Below are positions 23,200 through 29,798 of a stretch of 38,017 nt of DNA, piece by piece (position 1 is the first letter of the stretch; every line of letters starts with the position of its first letter). The notes under the pieces were generated by a model that was not told the DNA's origin, searched no databases, and worked only from the letters and a program-made list of their open reading frames with translations. Source of the DNA: a virus. The position numbers and the translations under genes are program-made. The DNA lies in IMG/VR virus record IMGVR_UViG_3300022072_000041, positions 1-38,017 of that record; one strand, written 5' to 3'.

Positions 23200-23688
23200 T
23201 CAAGATGTTAAGTCTAAAACTCCATCACCGCCGGTTGTCAGCGGGTCAACAGGTATTGGCATAAACGGGTCTTGGTCATATCGCCAAGCCTTCTGCCCGG
23301 CGCCCGTTGGCAGGGTGCGCGGGAATTGTTTCTCTGGTGTTGGCTGCGCGGTCCAGCCCAACAATGTAGTGTACGCAGCCTTGGCTGATATCTTCGTGTC
23401 CGGCGATACCGACTTGCCGTAGCCTGGCGCGATGCGTATGCCCAGGTTGAGGATAATCGCCTCGTTGGCAGCGTCAGGCACCTCTGTATCAGCGTCCAGT
23501 GACGTGCTGTCAGGGTTGCTTGGCAACGGGTAACCCAGTCGTATGCCTTTAGCGTTCCACTGCGCCATCATAGCATCTAGGCGCTTACAAGCCGACAACA
23601 ATTCGTTGTCTGTCAGATCGAAAACATAAGACGCCAGCCCGATCTCCTCAAAGGCTGCGATGACATACTGGCGTTTCGTGTAGGACAT
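23200..23688 (-). CDS. Tail accessory factor, P22 gp4-like
   Basis: A 162-aa protein with the P22 gp4 pattern: YTKRQYVIAAFEEIGLASYVFDL at the N-terminus, LLSACKRLDAMMAQWNAKGIRLGYPLP in the middle (exact positions about 29-56), PDAANEAIILNLGIRIAPGYG and a Pro-rich C-terminal tail (RYDQDPFMPIPVDPLTTG). In P22, gp4 is the first protein to bind the portal after packaging and forms the platform for gp10; its relatives include lysozyme-like activity in some phages, not evident here. It follows the small 73-aa gene with a TAATG overlap. Confidence 0.92.
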   Translation of the reverse strand: MSYTKRQYVIAAFEEIGLASYVFDLTDNELLSACKRLDAMMAQWNAKGIRLGYPLPSNPDSTSLDADTEVPDAANEAIILNLGIRIAPGYGKSVSPDTKISAKAAYTTLLGWTAQPTPEKQFPRTLPTGAGQKAWRYDQDPFMPIPVDPLTTGGDGVLDLTS

Positions 23689-23909
23689 TACTCGGCCTCT
23701 GGCTTCTTGCGTGGCTTGCGTTTTACTTTTACCTGCACCGGTGGCGCGTCAAACAGATGCGTCGCTACCGGAACTTTGTTGATCTTGGCGACGTGCGCCT
23801 GGTGGTCGCTGATTGACAGGAACCAGCCATCATCCAAATACTTTGTAACAGCCGGGACATCAATGCGCTTATACATTCCGTCTGATAGTGGTAGGTAAAC
23901 CTTAGTCAT
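23688..23909 (-). CDS. Small hypothetical protein with basic tail, 73 aa
   Basis: Begins MTKVYLPLSDGMYKRIDVPA, continues VTKYLDDGWFLSISDHQAHV and ends with a lysine-rich tail (VQVKVKRKPRKKPEAE). The globular part looks like a small alpha-beta unit; the tail could bind DNA or the acidic virion interior. It is encoded between coat and gp4 genes, and overlaps both neighbours (ATGA upstream, TAATG downstream), so it is surely translated with them. No family is recognised; a head completion or minor head role is a guess from context. Confidence 0.75.
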   Translation of the reverse strand: MTKVYLPLSDGMYKRIDVPAVTKYLDDGWFLSISDHQAHVAKINKVPVATHLFDAPPVQVKVKRKPRKKPEAE

Positions 23910-24079
23910 TTCTTGCCTTTACTCTTGGGCGCCTTTGCTGGCTTGCCCGCTTTCTTGGCTGCGCGCTCTGCTGTTGACATTGCGATGGCAACTGCCTGCT
24001 TGGCCGGCTTCCCCGCCTTGCGCTCTGCGCGGATGTTTGAGCTGATAGACTTCGAGCTGTAACCCTTTTTCAACGGCAT
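23906..24079 (-). CDS. Small lysine/alanine-rich conserved phage protein, 57 aa
   Basis: Open from the ATG at 24079-24077 to TGA at 23908-23906. The product begins MPLKKGYSSKSISSNIRAER and continues KAGKPAKQAVAIAMSTAERA, with a lysine-rich tail. The pattern MPLKKGxSxxxISxNIRxExxAGKPxKQAVAIA is a recurring small phage protein found near head genes; the function is unknown. It is strongly basic and probably binds nucleic acid or is packaged with DNA. It overlaps the next start as ATGA. The coat protein gene lies upstream, separated by a hairpin. Confidence 0.85.
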   Translation of the reverse strand: MPLKKGYSSKSISSNIRAERKAGKPAKQAVAIAMSTAERAAKKAGKPAKAPKSKGKK

Positions 24080-24101
24080 CAGTACACCCTCAAAAGACTC
24101 A

Positions 24102-24120
24102 GGGGGCCATATCGGCCCCC
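24102..24120 (-). terminator. Strong hairpin after the coat gene (partial terminator candidate)
   Basis: GGGGGCC (24102-24108) and GGCCCCC (24114-24120) form a perfect 7-bp all-GC stem with a 5-base loop, 14 bases beyond the coat stop on the minus strand. The sequence following on that strand is TGAGTCTTTTGAG, a poor T-run. It may cause partial termination or protect the 3' end of coat mRNA, raising coat expression over the tail genes. Confidence 0.5.
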
Positions 24121-24133
24121 GTCATCTATCTGG

Positions 24134-25399
24134 TTAGCTTTGGCCGAACAACACGACACCAGCCATCTCGGGGTTGCACATGGTCACACCAAAGAAAGTA
24201 TCAAGGCGATACTTGGTGACGCGCGTGTCAATCTCGTACTGCTTGGTCAACGTCAGCTCGATGCCCTGCTCTGAAGTGTAGCGAAGCATGGTGGCGCCGT
24301 CTGGGTTGCCAGCGTACCGACCTGGCATCAACTCGATGGAGTCTTTGTGCCAGAATGGGTTGATGGCAGCAGCGGTCACGTTCAGCCAAACGACAGCAGC
24401 AGTGTTGGACACGCTGTTGGCGACGCAGTTCTGGTATTGAACCTCTGGATCAGTCGGCGTGGTTGACGCAGAGATGATCGGGGGGCTGATAACCAGGCTG
24501 GTGCTAGTGGGCACTGAGATAACTCGGAAAGTCTTGAGCTGGCCAGTGTCCTGCTTGGTGATGTGGTGAACGCTGTTGATGCCGGCGATGGTGAAGCAGT
24601 CGCCTGCAACAACGCCAGTGTTGGTGGTGCAGCTAATGGTCTGGGTGCGGTTATCGACGTTGATCTGGCCGCCAACAGAAGTGCTGGTGGACTGGGGAAC
24701 GTAGTCGATGTTGGCGCCATCAGTATCAATAGTGATAGCGGTGGTTTGAGCCAGGATGCGGTTAGCGTAGTCCATCTTGTACGTTTCAAAGCCAGACACA
24801 GTGCCAACGTAAGCCTTCTCATAGGCTGTTGTGGGCTTCTGGTTCATAGTCTGACGGGAAGCCAGGTTGCTGGCCATACCGTTGTAGTCGCGGCTTGACA
24901 GCGCCAGGTAACGATTGTCGGACATAACGCCCAGCTCGTTAAAGGCAGCATCGCACTCAGCAACGTCATCGAAGCCAGAGGCTGCAGCGGTACGCTTAAT
25001 GACCACGGTGCCCTGTGCTGCTGCGACGTTCATGACAGCGATGTTAATGTCAGATGCCAGACGCTGCTGGGCACCCTTCGCGATGTTGCCTTCCTGCAGG
25101 GCGTCGCGCAGTTGCTTGGCGTCCAGGGTCCAGGGGGCAGTCTTGTTGAAGCCCAGGGTTGCAGGTACAGACAGTTGCGTCACGTCCTGGTACAGCGAGC
25201 TGATGTTGGTGCGTGGGGCACCGTCAACAGACGACATGATGTAGGGCATTGGGCGCCAGATGGTGTCGTTTGCACGCTCCATCATCTGTGAGTCGGATGT
25301 GTAAACAGACACGTTACGGCTAAGGACCAGTGCGTCCTCAAAACCCTCGGTCATCTGCTCAAAGGCGACCCTTTCTTCCTTGGAAAATTCGTTAGCCAT
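24134..25399 (-). CDS. Major capsid (coat) protein, P22 gp5-like
   Basis: A 421-aa HK97-fold coat protein of the P22 gp5 family, close to P22 in length (430). Family features are the N-terminal FSKEERVAFEQMTEGFEDAL, then SRNVSVYTSDSQMMERANDT and IWRPMPYIMSS, the YLALSSRDYNGMASNLASRQ region, and the C-terminal VTKYRLDTFFGVTMCNPEMA before the final GVVLFGQS. Residues about 225-330 correspond to the inserted I-domain region of P22 coat. AGGA lies upstream of the ATG. It follows the scaffold gene by 27 bases, as in P22. Confidence 0.93.
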   Translation of the reverse strand: MANEFSKEERVAFEQMTEGFEDALVLSRNVSVYTSDSQMMERANDTIWRPMPYIMSSVDGAPRTNISSLYQDVTQLSVPATLGFNKTAPWTLDAKQLRDALQEGNIAKGAQQRLASDINIAVMNVAAAQGTVVIKRTAAASGFDDVAECDAAFNELGVMSDNRYLALSSRDYNGMASNLASRQTMNQKPTTAYEKAYVGTVSGFETYKMDYANRILAQTTAITIDTDGANIDYVPQSTSTSVGGQINVDNRTQTISCTTNTGVVAGDCFTIAGINSVHHITKQDTGQLKTFRVISVPTSTSLVISPPIISASTTPTDPEVQYQNCVANSVSNTAAVVWLNVTAAAINPFWHKDSIELMPGRYAGNPDGATMLRYTSEQGIELTLTKQYEIDTRVTKYRLDTFFGVTMCNPEMAGVVLFGQS

Positions 25400-25426
25400 G
25401 TTATTGATTCCTATAAATTAAGTTGC

Positions 25427-26305
25427 TTAACTACCCGCACGCTTGCTGCGCTTGTAGGCGGTAACCTTTGAATAGTCGCCGCTTTTTTCCGCTTGAGCGC
25501 GTAATCGTTCTAAGTTTGAGTCAACCGTTCCTGACTTCATGGCCTTGCCTGTGATAGTCGTTTCCGGTTTCGTGCTTGCCTTTCTGTTCGTTACTTTCAA
25601 CTGTGTCTCCAGCTTCGCAACAGCGAAGGCAAACTTCACGGGGTCTTTTATGGATGCAATTTCCTTAGCCTTCTTGGGGTTCTTCCCCAGGGCGTATACG
25701 ACCAGCGCCGGGTTGTCAGCGCCCTGCAGGATCATACCCTGCTGGGTGTTGCTCAACTCATCCTGCACAACTGTCTCGGCGTCTTCAAAGTCCTTGACCT
25801 TGAGCGTCTTGCGGTGTTCGCCGTAGGTGGCCAGGGTGGCGTTCCAGGCGTCTTGTTGACTACGCCGTTCTGCTTCCTGCCTTTCCTGCTGCGCTTCAAC
25901 CGCTTTTTTCCGGTCAAACCAGTCGGTCAGTTGCTGCTCGTATAAATCAGAATCGTAATCAGCGGCCTCAATGGTCGGCTTCTTGCCCAGTTCTACGGTC
26001 TTTGGTTGTACCGTGCTGGAAAGTTTGGCCAGTTGGTCCTTGAGTTGCTTATTCTCCCTCTGCTGCTCTCTGTGGCTCTTGCGTAGGTCTCGGACCCACT
26101 CAGGTGCCTTTGCATCGTCCTCTGGAGGTGGCGACTCCCCCGCAATCTCAATGACAACATCGTCCTCATCACCTTCTTCGTCTTCTGAGTCTACGTCGGC
26201 GCCAGCCTCGTGGGCTTCTTCCTCATAGTTTTCCTCAGCTTCTGATTCTATTTCGGTGTCTAGTTCTTCGTCATCATCCTCAATAATTTCTGCCTGGTTA
26301 TTCAT
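25427..26305 (-). CDS. Scaffolding protein, P22 gp8-like
   Basis: A 292-aa, largely helical and highly charged protein immediately upstream of the coat gene. Residues 1-65 are extremely acidic (DDDEELDTEIESEAEENYEE and similar). Residues about 68-100 and 120-155 are coiled-coil-like (WVRDLRKSHREQQRENKQLK; DRKKAVEAQQERQEAERRSQ). The C-terminus is basic (YSKVTAYKRSKRAGS), matching the P22 arrangement in which a basic C-terminal helix-turn-helix binds the coat. It directs procapsid assembly and leaves the head before or during packaging. A promoter candidate lies upstream in the 100-base gap. Confidence 0.88.
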   Translation of the reverse strand: MNNQAEIIEDDDEELDTEIESEAEENYEEEAHEAGADVDSEDEEGDEDDVVIEIAGESPPPEDDAKAPEWVRDLRKSHREQQRENKQLKDQLAKLSSTVQPKTVELGKKPTIEAADYDSDLYEQQLTDWFDRKKAVEAQQERQEAERRSQQDAWNATLATYGEHRKTLKVKDFEDAETVVQDELSNTQQGMILQGADNPALVVYALGKNPKKAKEIASIKDPVKFAFAVAKLETQLKVTNRKASTKPETTITGKAMKSGTVDSNLERLRAQAEKSGDYSKVTAYKRSKRAGS

Positions 26306-26359
26306 TGTGACCCCAATCTACTCACCCAAAGACACGGCGGGTGGAAGCCGTTGAAAGCA

Positions 26360-26388
26360 ATAATAACACTATTGGTCAAATACACCAA
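26360..26388 (-). promoter_or_regulatory. Putative promoter for scaffold and coat genes
   Basis: On the minus strand, TTGGTG (26388-26383), a 17-bp spacer and TATTAT (26365-26360) fit sigma-70 well. It lies 55 bases before the scaffold start, in the only sizeable gap between terminase and coat genes, and could boost scaffold and coat output. Confidence 0.5.
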
Positions 26389-26390
26389 TA
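26370..26390. promoter_or_regulatory. Perfect inverted repeat over the -35 region (candidate operator)
   Basis: TATTGGT (26370-26376) and ACCAATA (26384-26390) are perfect inverted copies around a 7-base spacer. The right arm covers the -35 of the scaffold promoter candidate, so a dimeric regulator, host or phage, could control it. As an RNA hairpin it has no T-run. Confidence 0.45.
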
Positions 26391-26406
26391 TTTCGTCAAT
26401 TTTGTG

Positions 26407-26907
26407 CTAGGGACGTTGGTACTGTACGCCACCAGGTTGGAACCCAAGGTATCGCTGCTCAGAATAGAAGTCAGGGTTCCTGAACCGCAACGGCTGGTTG
26501 GCCAGTTGCCCGGCCATGCCCATGTCTTGCTGGGCCGGCATAGCCTGCTGCGGATTGATTTGCTGCTGGTACTGCTGTTGCATGTACTGCTGGTACTGCA
26601 TCGGGTCCATCGGCTGGCCACCTGCAGGCACCTGCTGTTGTTGCTGCTGATACTGCTGCTGCATCTGCCGCTGGTACTCGTAAGGGTCCACCTGCTGTTG
26701 CTGTGGCGCCATTTGCTGTTGGAACTGGCCCAGCATGTACTGCTGGTACTGCATCGGGTCCATCTGCTGTTGCTGCTGTGCCGGGTTGTTCTGGGTGGCG
26801 TTGTAGTAGCCAATGTTGATCGGCGGGATGCTACCAGCAAAGCTGTTCTGCGTTGACTGCATCATGTTGCCGAAATTGTCGCCGCCGTACATTGCATTTC
26901 CAAACAT
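26407..26907 (-). CDS. Gln-rich low-complexity virion-region protein, 166 aa
   Basis: About 30% glutamine (50 of 166 by my count), with Pro, Met and Tyr. It begins MFGNAMYGGDNFGNMMQSTQ and contains two exact MDPMQYQQYM units and several QQQYQQQ runs at residues about 43-120; the C-terminal 35 residues are more complex (NQPLRFRNPDFYSEQRYLGF). The gene lies between the 956-aa protein and scaffold, where P22 has no equivalent. It is probably disordered; such Q/P/Y-rich proteins can phase-separate or act as flexible head components. No family is recognised. CAG-type repeats create long but spurious frames on the other strand. Confidence 0.8.
   Translation of the reverse strand: MFGNAMYGGDNFGNMMQSTQNSFAGSIPPINIGYYNATQNNPAQQQQQMDPMQYQQYMLGQFQQQMAPQQQQVDPYEYQRQMQQQYQQQQQQVPAGGQPMDPMQYQQYMQQQYQQQINPQQAMPAQQDMGMAGQLANQPLRFRNPDFYSEQRYLGFQPGGVQYQRP
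26580..26611 (-). repeat. 32-bp exact direct repeat, copy 1
   Basis: Identical to 26733-26764, 153 bp (51 codons) apart and in frame. It encodes the MDPMQYQQYM unit of the Gln-rich protein. Exact nucleotide identity suggests recent duplication or gene conversion. Confidence 0.85.
26733..26764 (-). repeat. 32-bp exact direct repeat, copy 2
   Basis: Second copy of the repeat at 26580-26611, encoding the first MDPMQYQQYM unit. Recombination between the copies would delete 51 codons in frame. Confidence 0.85.
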
Positions 26908-26927
26908 TGTGATACCTTTTGGGTTGT

Positions 26928-29798
26928 TTATATTGGGCTGAGATCCATTAGCGCCTTGGCAAGCTCTTTTTCTCGCTCACCCAGGTAGTCGTAGCCTTGC
27001 CTCATGGCTCCAAGTATGTAGCTGTCACCTGCCGCCTTTTTAATCGCTGGGACATAGGGCGCGATGGCGCCACCGATGCCCTGCATCATCTGCTCGCCGT
27101 ACTGCGGACCCAGTTCAGTCCTGGGCTGATAGTTGAAGTAGTCTTCAGTCTCGCGCCTACCCTGGGCCATTTCTTCGGCGCTGTAGTTAACGCCTGGCAC
27201 ATACCTGTCGGCAACGTATCGGCCAATGGCACCAGGCGCCGACAATAACGGACCGGCCATAGCCGACACAACGTCAGCAGACAGGTCGGCAACCCCGGCG
27301 GTCTTCATGATACCGCTGAGTAACTGCTGCTGCACGCTGGTAAAAAGGTCTGGTTCAGGCTGCGTGCGGATCGAGTCGACAAAGTCCCGGTTAGCTTGTT
27401 GCATCAGGTCACCGCCAGTCGGCGCCAACATTGCTTCTTCGTCCTCGGCGGTGGGTGGCATCCTGACGCCCATGCCGCCCAGCCCAGCTTGTGCGTTCGC
27501 TTCTATCTGTGACCAGTTGTCCTGCAGTTGCTGTGCCTGCTCTTGTGGAACCTCAGACAACAGCTCGGCCTTGACTTTTTCTGGCGCTACCCCCGCAGCC
27601 ACAAGGCCAGACCCTAAAACCAAAGACCACAGCATTTTCCCGTTCTCATCAACTGGCGGCAGATCGTGAACACCACGCTCTGCGTTTATCTGATAGACCT
27701 CGCTTGGGGTTAGTATTCGGTTGACCTTCATATCCCCAGCAATCAACCAATCGCCAGTCATGTTGGGGTTAGTCTTGTATCGGTAATAGCCGCCTTCTGG
27801 TATCTGGTCGGTTATCTGCGCCGTTCTCGGTATCGGTTTGCCCGCCTTGCTGTACTCCATTCGAGAATCTGCAACAGACTGCCAATCAACGTCTGCTGGC
27901 ATTTCCACTTCGGCCCATACCTGATCGGCTGGTCGGTAATCCGGGGCTTTCAATGCGCTATCAGATTTGCCGCCGATGTGCGTGGCGACTGGTGCATCAC
28001 CTGCGTGCCAGCCTGGCCGATAAGCCAACGGACCAATGCTCGACTTAACCTTGCCAGCGTCAGTTAGAGAACCAGACTCGGCCGGGTTCCATTCGCCCAT
28101 TTTCACTGGCTTGTTGGCGTTTACAAATAATGGAAACAACTCATCAGTGTTGCCTCCTTTTGTCCTGAACAGCTTGTATGCCTTAATGGTGTTCGTGTAC
28201 TTGTCGGCTTGCTCTGGACTAATCTGCCCCTGCTCAACCATTCGAGCAACACCCTCCGCCTGTGGGCTGGTGACTTTTTCATAAGCTGATGCAAGGCGCT
28301 TAATTCCAGAACTAATCGGCCCTGCCTGGGCAGGTTCTGTGTACCCTATACCCAGAGCGCCAAGGAACCCAGTAGAGAATCCGGCAGCAATGAGGTTTCT
28401 TCCGGCGTCAGATCTTCCGGCAGTTTGCCCTCCGGGTACGCCAGAGAAAGATAATTCTCCAGTGTTGGCTCCAAGCCCTCGCGGACCAGATGCTGCTGTA
28501 TTGAGTCCAGCGGCCCAATCTGGATCTGGGATACCGCCTGCTTTGTCAAGGATAAGTTCACGCGCCAACCCCTTTGAAATTTTTCCATTATTATACAGTT
28601 CCCATATACCATTAATCTCGGAAACGTTACCTTTTGTTTTGAATGATGCAGGGAACAACGACCGCACGGTTTCCCATGTAACCGACTGCAACTCCCTTGG
28701 CTGGATACCAAGTTCGCGAGCCGCAATTCGGTACGCGTCAGCGTGCAATCCGTATGTTCCTCTGGCGCCAGTTTGTGCTGATGACGCCACACCTTTGGTT
28801 GTGCCAAACGCTGCCCCTACCGGGACACTGTTGCCGCTAAGTGGCATAATCTGGTCAGCAGCAACAGCATGTGTGTCGATGGTAACGTCACCCAGCTCAG
28901 GGTTGTCGATGGCGTATGTTGGGTCAGAGATATTGTTGTAAAAATTCCGAACTTTGTGTGCGCCGCCCATTTGCCGGCTAATGTTCTCAATTGAAGGGTC
29001 TTCTATTACTCGAATCGCCTTGGCTATTTCTGAATTACTTCCCCAAGCTGTGGTGTTCGGTTTCCCCGTTTTGTCCGAAAACGCTTGCCCAACGCGATCG
29101 CCGTTAGGGTTTATCATCTGATAACCACGGTCGTTATGGGTCTGATCCAATGAGCGAACATACATAGCTTTCTGGACATCGTCCAGTTCATCGAATGGCA
29201 TATTCGCCATAGCTTCAATGTTATTTGCAAATTTTGGATCTGAGTAAATTTCTCTGGCCGTTGCCAATGAGTCGGCGTCAAGCATTTTACCGGCAGATTT
29301 CTTGTATCCGTTGATGACACGCTCTGCCAGGCTGACGTTTTGATACCAGTCTTTTTGAGGTGATAGTGCGGCCAGCACGGCGCTTGCCGACTCGTGGCTT
29401 ATGCCGTACTTCTCTGCCAATTCGCCCGCTATCCTGTTGGCACCGACGTACCAATTTTTCCCAATGTTTCGCACGGCTGGGGGTGCCTGATTATAAAGCC
29501 ATATCAGGTTGTCAACGGCTTCGGCAGTAAATGCATCAGCCCGACCAGCAGCCGTGGTCGCGTCGGTTTTGACTGTCGGGTATCTGGACACAAACTCGGT
29601 GTTTATGTCGAACGCTTTAGGCGCGTCCTCCAATGATTTGCGATTTATAATAAGATTGTCTGTTAGAAAATTTTCCGTTGCCGATTTTGCTGTCGGCACT
29701 CGGGTTGATATGCGCTGACCACGATATGCTTGCGCAGCCTCATCACCAGCATCAGCACGTTTAGCCAGCTCCGCAAGCGCCTTTGTAAGTTTAGACAT
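26928..29798 (-). CDS. Multidomain polyvalent-type virion protein with HhH-GPD glycosylase-like domain
   Basis: A 956-aa protein between portal and Gln-rich/scaffold genes. Residues about 90-420 look like the phage DUF7178/HhH-GPD-like domain: YVGANRIAGELAEKYGIS and VLAALSPQKDWYQNV, then GGAHKVRNFYNN (278-289) and VTIDTHAVAA (305-314). The last two align with the EndoIII hairpin (GVGRKTANVV) and VDTH, placing K282 and D308 at the catalytic Lys and Asp. Residues about 555-705 form a second domain (LAYRPGWHAGDAPVATHIGG) typical of large injected phage proteins. A GMGVRMPP peptide is at 775-782, and the rest is helical. It is probably packaged and ejected. Glycosylase activity is inference. The start overlaps the portal stop (TAATG). 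Confidence 0.75.
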   Translation of the reverse strand: MSKLTKALAELAKRADAGDEAAQAYRGQRISTRVPTAKSATENFLTDNLIINRKSLEDAPKAFDINTEFVSRYPTVKTDATTAAGRADAFTAEAVDNLIWLYNQAPPAVRNIGKNWYVGANRIAGELAEKYGISHESASAVLAALSPQKDWYQNVSLAERVINGYKKSAGKMLDADSLATAREIYSDPKFANNIEAMANMPFDELDDVQKAMYVRSLDQTHNDRGYQMINPNGDRVGQAFSDKTGKPNTTAWGSNSEIAKAIRVIEDPSIENISRQMGGAHKVRNFYNNISDPTYAIDNPELGDVTIDTHAVAADQIMPLSGNSVPVGAAFGTTKGVASSAQTGARGTYGLHADAYRIAARELGIQPRELQSVTWETVRSLFPASFKTKGNVSEINGIWELYNNGKISKGLARELILDKAGGIPDPDWAAGLNTAASGPRGLGANTGELSFSGVPGGQTAGRSDAGRNLIAAGFSTGFLGALGIGYTEPAQAGPISSGIKRLASAYEKVTSPQAEGVARMVEQGQISPEQADKYTNTIKAYKLFRTKGGNTDELFPLFVNANKPVKMGEWNPAESGSLTDAGKVKSSIGPLAYRPGWHAGDAPVATHIGGKSDSALKAPDYRPADQVWAEVEMPADVDWQSVADSRMEYSKAGKPIPRTAQITDQIPEGGYYRYKTNPNMTGDWLIAGDMKVNRILTPSEVYQINAERGVHDLPPVDENGKMLWSLVLGSGLVAAGVAPEKVKAELLSEVPQEQAQQLQDNWSQIEANAQAGLGGMGVRMPPTAEDEEAMLAPTGGDLMQQANRDFVDSIRTQPEPDLFTSVQQQLLSGIMKTAGVADLSADVVSAMAGPLLSAPGAIGRYVADRYVPGVNYSAEEMAQGRRETEDYFNYQPRTELGPQYGEQMMQGIGGAIAPYVPAIKKAAGDSYILGAMRQGYDYLGEREKELAKALMDLSPI

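Noticed and set aside
26580-26764. CRISPR-like direct repeats
   Set aside because: Only two copies, both in frame inside a Gln-rich coding region and without unique spacers.
26341-26856. Rightward 171-aa Leu/His-rich frame
   Set aside because: Antisense of the CAG-rich repeats of the Gln-rich gene; the Leu runs are simply the complement of Gln codons.
28339-28941. Rightward 200-aa frame inside the 956-aa gene
   Set aside because: Antisense shadow with Pro/Ser-rich composition and no translation signals.
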